Source: Ignavibacteria bacterium (GTDB lineage: Bacteria; Bacteroidota; Ignavibacteria; Tepidaquicellales; Tepidaquicellaceae). Taken from it: 64,000 nt of DNA. Shown one piece after another: positions 1-10,286 of the stretch (positions within the stretch are counted from its first letter, which is position 1; each line of letters opens with the position of its first letter). The stretch lies in NCBI GenBank assembly GCA_016709315.1, contig JADJMZ010000003.1, positions 496,001-560,000 of the forward strand, in the 5' to 3' direction. The position numbers were made by a program, and so were the translations under genes. The notes under the pieces are model-generated. The model was not told the DNA's origin. It searched no databases and saw only the letters and a list, made by a program, of their open reading frames with translations.

Positions 1-2991
1 GTCGGAGCAAGTTCAAATGACGCCGGAGGCACAAATGCAGGAAGAGCCTATGTCTATTTCGGAGGGAGTTCAATGAATGATATTGCAGATGTACTTCTAA
101 CCGGAGAAGCTGCAAGTGATGGTCTGGGTATATCAGTTGCAACCGCAGGAGATGTGAACGGTGACGGGTACAGTGATCTAATAGTTGGTGCAAATCTGAA
201 TGATGCCGGAGGATCAAATGCGGGAAGAGCTTATGTGTATTTCGGAGGAAGCGTTATGAATAATGTTGCAGACGTAACACTGACAGGAGTTGCTGTAAGC
301 GATCAGTTTGGAATCTCGGTATCAACAGCCGGCGACCTGAATGGTGACGGATACAGTGATGTGATTGCAGGAGCAAATCTGAATGATGCCGGAGGTGCAA
401 GTGCAGGAAGAGCTTATGTGTATTTCGGAGGAAATCTTATGGACAGTACAGCAGATGTTTTATTGACAGGAGCAGCAGCTAATGATCAATACGGTTCATC
501 AGTATCAACTGCCGGAGATATGAACGGCGATGGATACAGTGATCTGATAATCGGTGCAGATCAGAATGATGCCGGAGGATCAAGCGCAGGAAGAGTGTAT
601 CTGTATGATTATTTCATGAAAAATGAAATCATACCGGATCTGTCAATGACAGGTGCATCTGGCAACCGTTTTGGATATTCTGTCTCATCAGCCGGAGATG
701 TAAACGGCGACGGTTATTCTGATGTGATCGTAGGTGCTTTCGGATATTCTTCAAATACAGGCAGAGCATATATCCACTTCGGTGGACCATCAATGGATAA
801 TACTGAAGACGTGACAATGACAGGCGAAGCTATATCTAACTTTTTTGGAGTTTCAGTCTCATCGGCAGGAGATGTGAACGGCGATGGTTTTTCTGATGTG
901 ATAGTAGGCGCTTACAGATACTCCTCAGATACAGGCAGAGCATATATATATTTTGGAGGAACATCAATGGATAACATTGCAGATGTAACAATGACAGGCG
1001 TGGCTGAATTTACCAATTTTGGAATTTCAGTCTCATCAGCCGGAGATGTGAACGGCGACAGTTATTCTGATGTGATAGTCGGTGCTGTCGGATATTCTTC
1101 AAGTACCGGCAGAGCATACATTTTCTTAGGCGGCGCTTCGATGAATAATACAGCAGATGTAACAATGACAGGTGAGACAACATTCAACGAATTTGGAGAA
1201 TCGGTCTCATCCGCCGGAGATGTGAACAGCGATGGTTATTCTGATGTGATCGTAGGTGCTGCCGGATATTCTTCAAGTACCGGCAGGGCATACATTTTCT
1301 TAGGCGGCACTTCGATGAATAATATTGTAGATGTGACAATGACGGGTGAGGCAGACCGTTTTGGCGAATCGGTCTCATCGGCAGGAGATGTCAACGGTGA
1401 CGGATATTCTGATGTAATTGTCGGTGCTAGAAATTATTCTTTCAGTACCGGCAGAGCACATATATATTTCGGAGGGGCGTCAATGAATAATATTGCTGAC
1501 GTGACAATGACAGGTGAGACAACAAACAACGATTTTGGAACTTATGTCTCATCGGCAGGAGATTTGAATGGCGACGGTTATTCTGATGTGATAGTCGGTG
1601 CTGCCGAATACTCATCAAATACCGGCAGAGCATACATTTTCTTAGGCGGCGCTTCGATGAATAATACTGCAGATGTCTCAATGACAGGCGATACAACAAA
1701 CAACTATTTAGGTACTTCAGTGTCTACTGCAGGAGATGTTAACGGCGACGGTTATTCTGATATGATAGTCGGTGCTTACGGATACTCCTCATTTACCGGC
1801 AGGGCATACATGTATCTGGGTTCCGCCATAAGCGCAAAGCCGATATTGAATTATGTAAAAGATGTGCCGAATGACCAGGGAGGAAAGGTGAGCATTAAAT
1901 GGGCGAAGAGTTCTCTTGAGACAAACATCTTCAATAGTATAAGCAACTACCTTGTTTACAGAAGCGTCCCTCCCGGCATTAACGGATTTCAGTGGGTTCA
2001 GATTGCAGATATTACAGCAGTCAACTTCCCGTTCTATTATTATGATTCCCAAACGCTCTATGATTCATCTTCAAACTCGAATGGGAATACATACTTCCTC
2101 ATCAAAGCCAGGAATGGCAGTACGGGCGAGGTCTGGAATTCAAACATCATCTCCGGCAAAAGCATTGATAACATTGCTCCGCTGATGGTGTCTCCGTTCA
2201 CTGCTTCATCTTCCGGACCTGATGTGAGAACAAACTGGAAGAGAAGCACATCTCCGGATCTTCTCAACTATGTTCTTTATCGCAGTACCTCACCGACGAT
2301 TGATCCTGACACGGAACCTGTGTTTGCCACTACAACTGATTCGACTTATCTCGACACTGCGCCGTTGAGCGGAGTGTATTATTACTTCATCGTTGCGCAG
2401 GACATTCACAATAACAAGAGTCCTATTACAATTGCCGAAAGTCCGAACATGACACTCAATCTTACAATGTTCATTGAAGGATTCTATGATGCAGGAAGCA
2501 ATTCACAGATCAGTGATACTATTCTTGTTGAACTCAGAAATGCAACATCGCCTTTTGCACTGGCAGATCAGTCAACTGCTTTAGTTTCGGCAAACGGATC
2601 TGTTCAGCTTAAATTTGGAAATGCAACTAACGGAAACTATTACATTGCTTTGAAACACAGAAACAGCATTGAGACATGGAGCGCCGGAGTCATTGCACTA
2701 TCGCGAACAACGCCAGCTTCATTCGATCTTGCATCTTCTTTGTCACAGGCATTCGGAAATAATCAAAAGCAGGTTGATACATCACCGGTCAGATTTGCCA
2801 TTTACAGCGGGGACATAAATCAGGACGGAACTATAGATGCTTCCGATGTAAGCGAAACGGACAATGATGCTTTCAGTTCTGTCAGCGGATATGTCAGGAC
2901 AGATGTAACGGGAGATGATTTTGTAGATGCTGGGGATGTGAGCATTGTGGATAATAATGCTTTTAATGCGGTGAGTGTTGTTACGCCTTGA
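1..2991 (+). CDS. Secreted FG-GAP repeat protein with C-terminal dockerin module (5' end outside window)
   Basis: The frame is open from base 1, so the start and signal peptide lie outside the window. The first 1800 bases encode FG-GAP (integrin-alpha-like) propeller repeats of about 45-60 residues, each with a calcium loop of the form AGDVNGDGYSD. The repeats change type near base 610, from an NDAGG-AGRAYVYFGG form to a YSS-TGRAYIFLGG form, which suggests two propellers. Two fibronectin-III-like domains follow (about 1840-2130 and 2165-2440). The C-terminal module runs from about 2455, with KHRNSIETWS, the loops GDINQDGTIDASD and TGDDFVDAGD, and the end VVTP. An extracellular adhesive or structural role is inferred; no catalytic motif is visible. 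It is a close paralogue of the next gene, with near-identical DNA over the second fibronectin domain. Confidence 0.9.
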   Translation, partial: VGASSNDAGGTNAGRAYVYFGGSSMNDIADVLLTGEAASDGLGISVATAGDVNGDGYSDLIVGANLNDAGGSNAGRAYVYFGGSVMNNVADVTLTGVAVSDQFGISVSTAGDLNGDGYSDVIAGANLNDAGGASAGRAYVYFGGNLMDSTADVLLTGAAANDQYGSSVSTAGDMNGDGYSDLIIGADQNDAGGSSAGRVYLYDYFMKNEIIPDLSMTGASGNRFGYSVSSAGDVNGDGYSDVIVGAFGYSSNTGRAYIHFGGPSMDNTEDVTMTGEAISNFFGVSVSSAGDVNGDGFSDVIVGAYRYSSDTGRAYIYFGGTSMDNIADVTMTGVAEFTNFGISVSSAGDVNGDSYSDVIVGAVGYSSSTGRAYIFLGGASMNNTADVTMTGETTFNEFGESVSSAGDVNSDGYSDVIVGAAGYSSSTGRAYIFLGGTSMNNIVDVTMTGEADRFGESVSSAGDVNGDGYSDVIVGARNYSFSTGRAHIYFGGASMNNIADVTMTGETTNNDFGTYVSSAGDLNGDGYSDVIVGAAEYSSNTGRAYIFLGGASMNNTADVSMTGDTTNNYLGTSVSTAGDVNGDGYSDMIVGAYGYSSFTGRAYMYLGSAISAKPILNYVKDVPNDQGGKVSIKWAKSSLETNIFNSISNYLVYRSVPPGINGFQWVQIADITAVNFPFYYYDSQTLYDSSSNSNGNTYFLIKARNGSTGEVWNSNIISGKSIDNIAPLMVSPFTASSSGPDVRTNWKRSTSPDLLNYVLYRSTSPTIDPDTEPVFATTTDSTYLDTAPLSGVYYYFIVAQDIHNNKSPITIAESPNMTLNLTMFIEGFYDAGSNSQISDTILVELRNATSPFALADQSTALVSANGSVQLKFGNATNGNYYIALKHRNSIETWSAGVIALSRTTPASFDLASSLSQAFGNNQKQVDTSPVRFAIYSGDINQDGTIDASDVSETDNDAFSSVSGYVRTDVTGDDFVDAGDVSIVDNNAFNAVSVVTP

Positions 2992-3040
2992 GGCAGTGAG
3001 GCAGTGAGGCAGTTTGGCAGTGAGGCAGTTAACAATTAAC
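2992..3040. repeat. GGCAGTGA/GGCAGTTT short tandem repeat
   Basis: Directly after the stop codon an eight-base unit, GGCAGTGA alternating with GGCAGTTT, is repeated and then runs into TTAACAATTAAC. The same unit recurs at 20076-20150, 28918-29010 and 35935-35965, always just downstream of a coding region. Confidence 0.8.
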
Positions 3041-3169
3041 AGAAAAATAATTGGAGATTAAAAATTCTCAATTGACACAAATGTTCTATAAACAAAAATA
3101 TGAAAATAGTAATTCTGAATTTAAAATTCTAAATTGACTAACTTTTTAAAAATTATTATAAACAAAGCC

Positions 3170-6100
3170 ATGAAAAATTTCATCAAACTGTTTTTACTAT
3201 CAGCTATGATAATTTTATCAAACGGACCTGCTGATGCAAACTGGATCAAAAGTGAAAACTATATGAAATTCACTCCAAACCTGCCTAACGGCAAGGCGGG
3301 CACTCCAAACACTCAACACACTCCAAACACTCCGCACTCAAAGAGCGATTCGCTTCCAGCCGGAGTTACAAAAGAGTTTCTCAATTCTCTGACGGATGAG
3401 AAGGGACAAAAGATTATTCGCAACGAAGATCCAGAAGGCGATGCAATGCAGGAAAGATTCTTTACTGGTTTTGCTGCAAGCGATCAGTTTGGATATTCAG
3501 TTTCATCAGCCGGAGATGTGAACGGGGACGGATACAGCGACTTAATAATAGGCGCGCCTTTTAATGATGCCGGCGGTGCAAATGCCGGAAGAGCTTACAT
3601 TTATTACGGAGGCGCTATAATCAATTCAGGAGTTGATTTAATTCTGACCGGTCTTGCAGCAGGCGATCAGTTAGGATTTTCTGTATCAACAGCCGGTGAT
3701 GCGAACGGTGACGGATATTCTGATGTAATAGTTAGCGCTCCGTTAAATGATGCTATAGGCGCAAATGCAGGAAGAGCTTACATTTATTTTGGCGGAAGCA
3801 CTATGAATAATTCTGCAGACGTAATTCTTTCCGGAGCAACGGCAAACGATCAGTTTGGAACTTCAGTTTCATTAGCAGGTGATTTCAACGGCGACGGGTA
3901 TAGTGATGTGATAGTTGGTGCAAATCTCAATGATGCCGGAGGATCAAATGCCGGAAGAGCTTACATTTATTATGGCGGAAGCGTGATGAATAGTGTTGTG
4001 GATATTACTCTTACCGGACTTGCAGCAAGTGATCAGTTTGGATTATCAGTTTCAACAGCCGGAGATATCAACGGTGACGGTTATGGTGATGTGATAGCGG
4101 GAGCGCTTTTAAATGATGGCGGAGGTTCAAATGCCGGAAGAGCATATATTTACTACGGAGGAAGCAGTCCTGACAATACAGCCGATGTGCTCCTCACCGG
4201 AGCGGCTGTAGGTGATCAGTTCGGAATTTCAGTTTCAACAGCCGGAGATGTTAATGGAGACGGTTATAGTGATGTTATTGCCGGAGCAAATCTAAACGAC
4301 GTAGCAGGTACAGATGCAGGAAGCGCATACATTTATTTCGGCGGAAGTATTCCCGATAATACAGCCGACGTTATCCTTTCAGGAGTGGCAGGCGATCGTT
4401 TTGGGTTTTCAGTTTCCACAGCCGGAGATGTAAACGGCGACGGTTATAGTGATGTGATTGCCGGAGCGCTTCAGAATGATGCCGGTGGAGCAGATGCAGG
4501 AAGATCTTTCATCTATTTTGGCGGAATAAATATGGATATTACAGCAGATGCAATACTTACCGGAGCCGCAGCCGGCGACCAGTTCGGATTTTCGGTTTCT
4601 GCAGCAGGAGACATGAACGGTGACGGTTACAGTGATGTCATAACCGGGGCTAATGGAAATGATGCCGGAGGATCAAGTGCAGGAAGAGTTTATCTCTATC
4701 TCAACTCCATGACTGGAACAGATATAGCTGATGAATTTTTTACCGGAGAAGCTGCAAACGATGCTTTGGGCAATTCGGTATCAACGGCAGGAGATGTGAA
4801 CGGCGACGGATTCAATGATATCATAGTTGGAGCTCCATACAATAATGCCGGAGGTTCAGCTGCAGGAAGGAGCTATATATATTTCGGAGGTACTATTCTC
4901 AACAATACAGCTGATGTAGTTCTGACAGGAAAAGTAGCAAGTGAATTTTTCGGAATTTCAGTTTCATCAGCCGGTGATGTTAACGGCGACGGATACAGTG
5001 ATGTGATAGTTGGAGCATACGGTAATAATACATTAGGTAGTTTTACGGGAAGAGTCTATGTGTATTTTGGAGGAATAAATGTGGACACTGTTGCAGATGT
5101 AATTATGACAGGAGCTGCTTCTGGTGATCAGTTTGGAATTTCAGTTTCATCAGCCGGAGATGTGAACGGCGACGGATACAGTGATGTAATAGTGGGTGCG
5201 GATTTCAATGATTCAGCCGGAGCAACATCGGGAAGAGCTTATATTTATCTCGGAGGAAGCACAATGAACAATATTGTGGATGTGATTATGACAGGAGCTG
5301 CAGCAGGTGATCAGTTTGGCGGAGAAGTATCATCTGCCGGAGATTTGAACGGAGACGGATATGACGACATAATTGTTGGAGCATTTCTGAATGATGCCGG
5401 CGGTACAAGTGCCGGAAGAGCATATGTATATTTTGGAGGTAATTTTATGAATAATATTGCAGACTTAACATTTACAGGAGCCGCCGCCGGTGATCAGTTT
5501 GGAACTTCTGTTTCATCAGCCGGAGATGTGAATGGAGACGGATATAATGATGTAATTTCAGGAGCGTCCGACAACGACGCAGGGGGATCAGGTGCCGGAA
5601 GAAGTTACATATTTTATGGAGGGATTATCCCTGATAATATACCCGATGTAACTCTTACCGGAGCAACGGCAGGTGATAATTTTGGATTCACTGTGTCTGA
5701 AGCTGGAGATGTTAATTTTGACGGATATGATGACGTGATTATTGGAACTCCGTATGACAATACAGGAGGAACTGAAGCCGGAAGAGTGTTTGTATATTTC
5801 GGTGGAATTCTTCCTGATAGTGCAGCTGATGTAATTTTGTCAGGATCAAACACATTTGACTTTTTCGGAATATCGGTTTCATCTGCCGGTGATATGAACG
5901 GGGACGGATATGGCGATATAATTGTTGGAGCATATCAGAATGACGCAGGAGGTACAACTGCCGGAAGAGCTTATCTTTACCTTTCCTCAGCGCCGTCAGT
6001 TAAACCAATATTAAATACTGTAAAGGATGTTCCGAATGATCAGGGTGGGCAGGTTTATCTCAAATGGGTAAGAAGCGGGTATGATGTTCAAAGTATCGGG

Positions 6101-7156
6101 ACAATTACAGACTATGTTGTTCAAAGAAGTTATCCGCCTTCAGGCGGAAATTTTTCCTGGGAAAATATTGCATACATTCCTGCTACTAATGAGCAATTCT
6201 ATGCTTACACTGCATCAACTCCGTTCGATTCAATTTCTAACAGCAGCGGAACTTTGTATTTCAGGATCACTGCAAGAACTTCAATATCTACGCAATACTG
6301 GAGATCAAATATTCTCTTTGGCAGAAGCATAGACAACATCGCTCCGCTGATGGTGTCTCCGTTCACTGCTTCATCTTCCGGACCTGATGTGAGAACAAAC
6401 TGGAAGAGAAGCACATCTCCTGATCTTCTGAATTATGTTCTCTATCGCAGTACAGCGCCGACGATTGATCCCGACACAGAACCTGTATTTGCCACTACAA
6501 CTGATTCGACTTATCTCGACACTGCGCCGTTGAGCGGAGTGTATTATTACTTCATCGTTGCACAGGACATTCACAATAACAAGAGTCCTGTGGCAATTAC
6601 AGAAAGTCCTAACATGACACTCAATCTTACAATGTTCATAGAAGGGTTTTATAATGCAGGAAGCAATTCACAGATCAGTGACACGATAACGGTTGAACTC
6701 AGATATTCAATATCACCTTTTGCAGCGGCAGATCAAACAAGCGCAGTATTATCAGCAAATGGAACAGTTCAGCTTAAATTCGGCAATGCAATTAACGGAA
6801 ACTATTACATTGCTGTGAAACACAGAAACAGCATTGAGACATGGAGCGCCGGAGTCATTGCACTATCGCGAACAACGCCTGCTTCATTCGATCTTGCATC
6901 TTCTTTATCTCAGGCATTCGGAAATAATTTGAAGTCTGTTGATACTTCACCGGTTCGGTTTGCTATCTTCAGCGGAGATGTAAATCAGGACGGGACAATA
7001 GATGCATCTGATCTTAGTGACACAGATAATGACGCATTTAATTCAGTCTCGGGTTATGTAAGTACAGATGTAACAGGGGATGATTTTGTAGATGCAGCTG
7101 ATGTCAGCATAGTGGATAATAATGCTTTTAATGCTGTGAGTGCGGTTACTCCATGA
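3170..7156 (+). CDS. Secreted FG-GAP repeat protein with fibronectin-like domains and C-terminal dockerin module
   Basis: The ATG at 3170 is preferred over an in-frame TTG at 3134 because it directly precedes a signal peptide (MKNFIKLFLLSAMII, cleavage near ADA), giving 1328 residues. A short proline- and asparagine-rich linker (about 3270-3350) looks like translated intergenic repeat, including a copy of the GC-rich palindrome. About 14-15 FG-GAP repeats follow in two arrays, with a break near 4710 (MTGTDIADEFFTG). Then come two fibronectin-III-like domains (about 6000-6590) and the shared C-terminal module from about 6615, with GDVNQDGTIDASD and TGDDFVDAAD loops and the end AVTP. A cell-surface or secreted calcium-binding propeller protein is inferred. 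It is the paralogue of the gene before it. Confidence 0.92.
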   Translation: MKNFIKLFLLSAMIILSNGPADANWIKSENYMKFTPNLPNGKAGTPNTQHTPNTPHSKSDSLPAGVTKEFLNSLTDEKGQKIIRNEDPEGDAMQERFFTGFAASDQFGYSVSSAGDVNGDGYSDLIIGAPFNDAGGANAGRAYIYYGGAIINSGVDLILTGLAAGDQLGFSVSTAGDANGDGYSDVIVSAPLNDAIGANAGRAYIYFGGSTMNNSADVILSGATANDQFGTSVSLAGDFNGDGYSDVIVGANLNDAGGSNAGRAYIYYGGSVMNSVVDITLTGLAASDQFGLSVSTAGDINGDGYGDVIAGALLNDGGGSNAGRAYIYYGGSSPDNTADVLLTGAAVGDQFGISVSTAGDVNGDGYSDVIAGANLNDVAGTDAGSAYIYFGGSIPDNTADVILSGVAGDRFGFSVSTAGDVNGDGYSDVIAGALQNDAGGADAGRSFIYFGGINMDITADAILTGAAAGDQFGFSVSAAGDMNGDGYSDVITGANGNDAGGSSAGRVYLYLNSMTGTDIADEFFTGEAANDALGNSVSTAGDVNGDGFNDIIVGAPYNNAGGSAAGRSYIYFGGTILNNTADVVLTGKVASEFFGISVSSAGDVNGDGYSDVIVGAYGNNTLGSFTGRVYVYFGGINVDTVADVIMTGAASGDQFGISVSSAGDVNGDGYSDVIVGADFNDSAGATSGRAYIYLGGSTMNNIVDVIMTGAAAGDQFGGEVSSAGDLNGDGYDDIIVGAFLNDAGGTSAGRAYVYFGGNFMNNIADLTFTGAAAGDQFGTSVSSAGDVNGDGYNDVISGASDNDAGGSGAGRSYIFYGGIIPDNIPDVTLTGATAGDNFGFTVSEAGDVNFDGYDDVIIGTPYDNTGGTEAGRVFVYFGGILPDSAADVILSGSNTFDFFGISVSSAGDMNGDGYGDIIVGAYQNDAGGTTAGRAYLYLSSAPSVKPILNTVKDVPNDQGGQVYLKWVRSGYDVQSIGTITDYVVQRSYPPSGGNFSWENIAYIPATNEQFYAYTASTPFDSISNSSGTLYFRITARTSISTQYWRSNILFGRSIDNIAPLMVSPFTASSSGPDVRTNWKRSTSPDLLNYVLYRSTAPTIDPDTEPVFATTTDSTYLDTAPLSGVYYYFIVAQDIHNNKSPVAITESPNMTLNLTMFIEGFYNAGSNSQISDTITVELRYSISPFAAADQTSAVLSANGTVQLKFGNAINGNYYIAVKHRNSIETWSAGVIALSRTTPASFDLASSLSQAFGNNLKSVDTSPVRFAIFSGDVNQDGTIDASDLSDTDNDAFNSVSGYVSTDVTGDDFVDAADVSIVDNNAFNAVSAVTP

Positions 7157-7162
7157 ATCAAT

Positions 7163-7300
7163 TTGGAATTTGGGATTTCGGATTTGGGATTTTTCGATTT
7201 TAGATTTTTGATTTATGATTTTAGATATAGATTGTTAATTGCTAATTGCTAATTGTTAATTGCTAATTATTATCTTTACACTGTTAACTGCCTAACTGCT
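7163..7300. repeat. Mixed heptanucleotide tandem repeats
   Basis: Three repeat families follow one another: TTTGGAA/TTTGGGA/TTTCGGA units, then GATTTTA/GATTTTT units, then AATTGCT/AATTGTT units, ending in CTAACTG words. No reading frame worth calling is present. The order is the same as in other intergenic gaps of the window. Confidence 0.8.
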
Positions 7301-7307
7301 TAACTTT

Positions 7308-7343
7308 AAAAAAGCCGGTAGAGAGATCTTCCGGCTTTTTTTT
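7308..7343 (+). terminator. Rho-independent terminator after the FG-GAP gene
   Basis: The stem AAAAAGCCGG / CCGGCTTTTT encloses the loop TAGAGAGATCTT and is followed by eight T. It is one of four close copies in the window (24917, 50321, 52440). Confidence 0.85.
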
Positions 7344-7469
7344 AAAGCAGATCAAATTAATCATGCTTGGAAGCACATTTATTATCAAAATTTTTAAAAA
7401 TAATTATTTGAACTTATTGTTCATAATGCATAATTTAAAATTCATATAAATTTTAAAGGAAGGAAAAAA

Positions 7470-9422
7470 TTGAAAACATTTATTATCACATTAAGTTTGT
7501 TCCTCGTAACAAGTGCCTTTTCTCAAAGTATTAACAACACGCTCGGCACGGGCGGAGTATTCAGGATCAAAGATGCTTCAGCAAATTTTTTTACGCTTAG
7601 CCAGTCGACGGGCGAGGTGAACATACTAAATTCACTTCGGCTTGAAAATACAGTAAGTCCAACCATTGGTGTGATGTATAAAGGATCAAACCGGTTTTTA
7701 CATAACTTTGGAAACAGGAATACTTTTTTAGGAACCAGTTCCGGAAATTTTACAATGACAACTTCGGAATTTAATACGGGAGTAGGATTTTCTTCTCTTA
7801 TTAGTCTTACAACAGGTGATAATAACTCAGCTTTTGGATACCAGTCTTTAAATTCAAATTCAACAGGCAGTAATAATACAGCTATCGGATATAATTCTAT
7901 GTTTTCCACTACTTCAGCGAATTATAACTCAGCTTTTGGATATCAGTCTTTGTTTAGTAATACCACGGGCAGTAATAATACTGCAATCGGATCTCAAACC
8001 TTATCGGAAAACATTTCAGGTTCTAATAATACAGCAGTTGGAAATTTTTCTTTATTGAATAACACTACAGGGATAAATAATACTTCTTTGGGAGTTAATT
8101 CCATGAAAAATAATTCAACCGGCTCATCTAACACAAGTCTGGGATTTGAGTCCTTACAATCCAGCACAACAGGAAATGAAAACACAGCAGTAGGATATCA
8201 GTCATTGTATTCCAGTACTACAGGTTCAAATAATACAGCATTGGGAGTAAATTCTTTAAAAGCTAATACTACCGGAACTGAAAACATTGCTTTGGGAAAT
8301 AGTTCATTATTAACAAACACTACGGGCAATAAAAACACAGCAGTCGGATACAATTCATTATTTTCCAATTTAACTGGTTTGAATAACACAGCTATTGGTT
8401 ATCAGTCTTTATTTACAAATACTGCCAGTTTTAACACTGCAGTCGGAAATCTTTCATTATCACAAAATACGACCGGAGCGTTTAACACCGCAGTAGGATA
8501 TAAATCCTTAGAATATAACACGATAGGCCACAGTAATACAGCATTTGGATCAAGTTCTTTAGACAATAATACGACAGGAAATAATAATACATCTGTCGGA
8601 GCTGCAGCATTAAGTTTTAACACAATCGGCTACAGTAACACTGCATTGGGAAATACCGCCTTGTACTTAAACTCTTCCGGTATATCAAACACTTCTGTCG
8701 GCACTTCTTCTTTACTTGTGAACACAACAGGTAATTATAATACTGCAGTAGGTGAAGGTTCATTAAATGGTAATACTACAGCTTCCTATAATGTAGCCGT
8801 TGGTTATCATTCTTTGTTTGCTAATACAACGGGTGACAGTAACACTGCATTAGGATTCTTATCTGGCTCAGCAATAACAACAGGCAGAAATAACACAACA
8901 ATAGGCAACAGATCTGAAGTGCCAAATGGAACACTTAGCAATCAGGTAAGAATTGGAAATACTGCTGTTACTTATGCAGGTGTTCAGGTTGCATGGACAA
9001 TAACCAGCGACAGAAAGTGGAAATCAAACATATATAATACAAATCTTGGTTTGAATTTTATTTCTAAGCTCAATCCGGTTTACTATACACGAAACAATGA
9101 TGAAAATAAAAAAACAGAATACGGTTTCATTGCGCAGGAAGTGGAAGAAGTATTGAAAGAATCAGATGTTAATAACAGCGGAATAATTACAAAGGATGAT
9201 AACGGAAATTATGAAATGCGATACAATGATCTGCTTGCGCCTATGGTTAAAGCTATACAGGAATTGAAAGCTGAAAATGACAAACTTAAATCGGAAGTTG
9301 AATCATTAAAAGCCACGAATGACAGAATTGTAAAATTAGAAAAGATGATAAATGAAATAAATTCTGTTAAACATACTTCACTTGATAAAAAAGATGAGGT
9401 AAATCTTACAACTAATAAATAA
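7470..9422 (+). CDS. Trimeric-fibre-like secreted protein with C-terminal peptidase S74 chaperone domain
   Basis: The start is TTG at 7470. It has a purine-rich ribosome site (AAAGGAAGG) just upstream and is the only start that keeps the signal peptide (MKTFIITLSLFLVTSAFSQ). Residues about 90-490 are a long array of 16-24-residue repeats of the form GxNNTAxGxxSLxxNTT, like head repeats of trimeric adhesins. A peptidase S74 domain (intramolecular chaperone) follows, with the expected Ser-Lys pair at S513 and K518 in SDRKWKSN and a GFIAQEVEEV motif near residue 557. A coiled coil is predicted near residues 595-640. In known S74 proteins the domain folds the trimer and then cuts itself off before this serine. 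No dockerin module or T9SS domain is present. The next gene starts 7 bases after the stop, so the two are probably one operon. Confidence 0.88.
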   Translation: MKTFIITLSLFLVTSAFSQSINNTLGTGGVFRIKDASANFFTLSQSTGEVNILNSLRLENTVSPTIGVMYKGSNRFLHNFGNRNTFLGTSSGNFTMTTSEFNTGVGFSSLISLTTGDNNSAFGYQSLNSNSTGSNNTAIGYNSMFSTTSANYNSAFGYQSLFSNTTGSNNTAIGSQTLSENISGSNNTAVGNFSLLNNTTGINNTSLGVNSMKNNSTGSSNTSLGFESLQSSTTGNENTAVGYQSLYSSTTGSNNTALGVNSLKANTTGTENIALGNSSLLTNTTGNKNTAVGYNSLFSNLTGLNNTAIGYQSLFTNTASFNTAVGNLSLSQNTTGAFNTAVGYKSLEYNTIGHSNTAFGSSSLDNNTTGNNNTSVGAAALSFNTIGYSNTALGNTALYLNSSGISNTSVGTSSLLVNTTGNYNTAVGEGSLNGNTTASYNVAVGYHSLFANTTGDSNTALGFLSGSAITTGRNNTTIGNRSEVPNGTLSNQVRIGNTAVTYAGVQVAWTITSDRKWKSNIYNTNLGLNFISKLNPVYYTRNNDENKKTEYGFIAQEVEEVLKESDVNNSGIITKDDNGNYEMRYNDLLAPMVKAIQELKAENDKLKSEVESLKATNDRIVKLEKMINEINSVKHTSLDKKDEVNLTTNK

Positions 9423-9429
9423 GAGGAGA

Positions 9430-10161
9430 ATGAAAATGATAATTAAAAATTTTCTTACGGTATTTTTACTGACATTTGCATCTCTCGCATTCAGTCAGAG
9501 CATAATGAATTATCAGACCGGGACAACGATTGAAGTTCAGACCGGAGCATCAGTTTGCGCTGACAGTGTGATAATCAGCGGTACATTCACAGGCGGAGGA
9601 ACGATTTGCGGATTTAATTATACTTTAAACCTTATTGCATTTATAGAAGGATTTTACGATTCCTCTTCTGATGTTATGATAAGTGATACAGTAACTGTAA
9701 ATCTGCGGGATACAATAAGTCCGTTTGTGATAGTTGATACATATAAAACAATACTGAACACGTCAGGAACAGGAATATTCTATTACCCGAATGCGCTTAA
9801 CGGACAGAAATACTATCTTCAGATCAAACACAGAAACTCTATAGAAACCTGGAGTTTGGTTACAGCATCATTCGCCGGCGGTTCTCTTTCGTATGATTTC
9901 AGCACAGCAATCACTCAGGCTTACGGAAGTAATATGAAGCAGGTGGATTTGTCTCCCGTTGTATTTGCTTTATACAGCGGAGATGTAAATCAGGACGGAA
10001 CGATTGATGCTTCGGATCTGAGTGAGACAGACAATGATGCTTACAATTCTCTCACCGGTTATGTTAACACTGATATTACGGGTGATGATTTTGTAGATGC
10101 AGCTGATGTCAGCATTGTGGATAATAATGCTTTTAATGCTGTGAGTGCGGTAACACCTTAA
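9430..10161 (+). CDS. Small secreted protein consisting mainly of the dockerin module
   Basis: This 243-residue protein starts 7 bases after the S74 gene with a good ribosome site (GAGGAG). It has a signal peptide (MKMIIKNFLTVFLLTFASLAFSQ), a short stretch of about 40 residues with two cysteines (VCADS and TICGF), and then the shared C-terminal module from about 9625. That module carries KHRNSIETWS, GDVNQDGTIDASD and TGDDFVDAAD and ends AVTP. It is the smallest carrier of the module. It may supply surface attachment or calcium binding in trans for the S74 fibre, but this is inference from operon position. A decayed relative lies at 28578-28916. Confidence 0.88.
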   Translation: MKMIIKNFLTVFLLTFASLAFSQSIMNYQTGTTIEVQTGASVCADSVIISGTFTGGGTICGFNYTLNLIAFIEGFYDSSSDVMISDTVTVNLRDTISPFVIVDTYKTILNTSGTGIFYYPNALNGQKYYLQIKHRNSIETWSLVTASFAGGSLSYDFSTAITQAYGSNMKQVDLSPVVFALYSGDVNQDGTIDASDLSETDNDAYNSLTGYVNTDITGDDFVDAADVSIVDNNAFNAVSAVTP

Positions 10162-10167
10162 CAATGA

Positions 10168-10278
10168 TTTTAGATTTTTGATTTATGATTTTAGATTTAG
10201 ATTGTTAATTGCTAATTGTTAATTGCTAATTACTAATTACTAATTGCTAATTACTAATTGCTAATTACTAATTGTTAT
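10168..10278. repeat. GATTTTA and AATTGCT heptad repeats
   Basis: A GATTTTA/GATTTTT tract is followed by about ten AATTGCT/AATTACT/AATTGTT heptads. It lies between the stop of the small dockerin gene and its terminator. Confidence 0.8.
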
Positions 10279-10286
10279 ATGACACA

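Noticed and set aside
629..2267. Minus-strand open frames across the FG-GAP arrays (also in 5614-5957, 16115-18411, 21993-23290, 33494-34345)
   Set aside because: They are shadows of the repeated coding sequence on the other strand, with biased repeats and no start signals.
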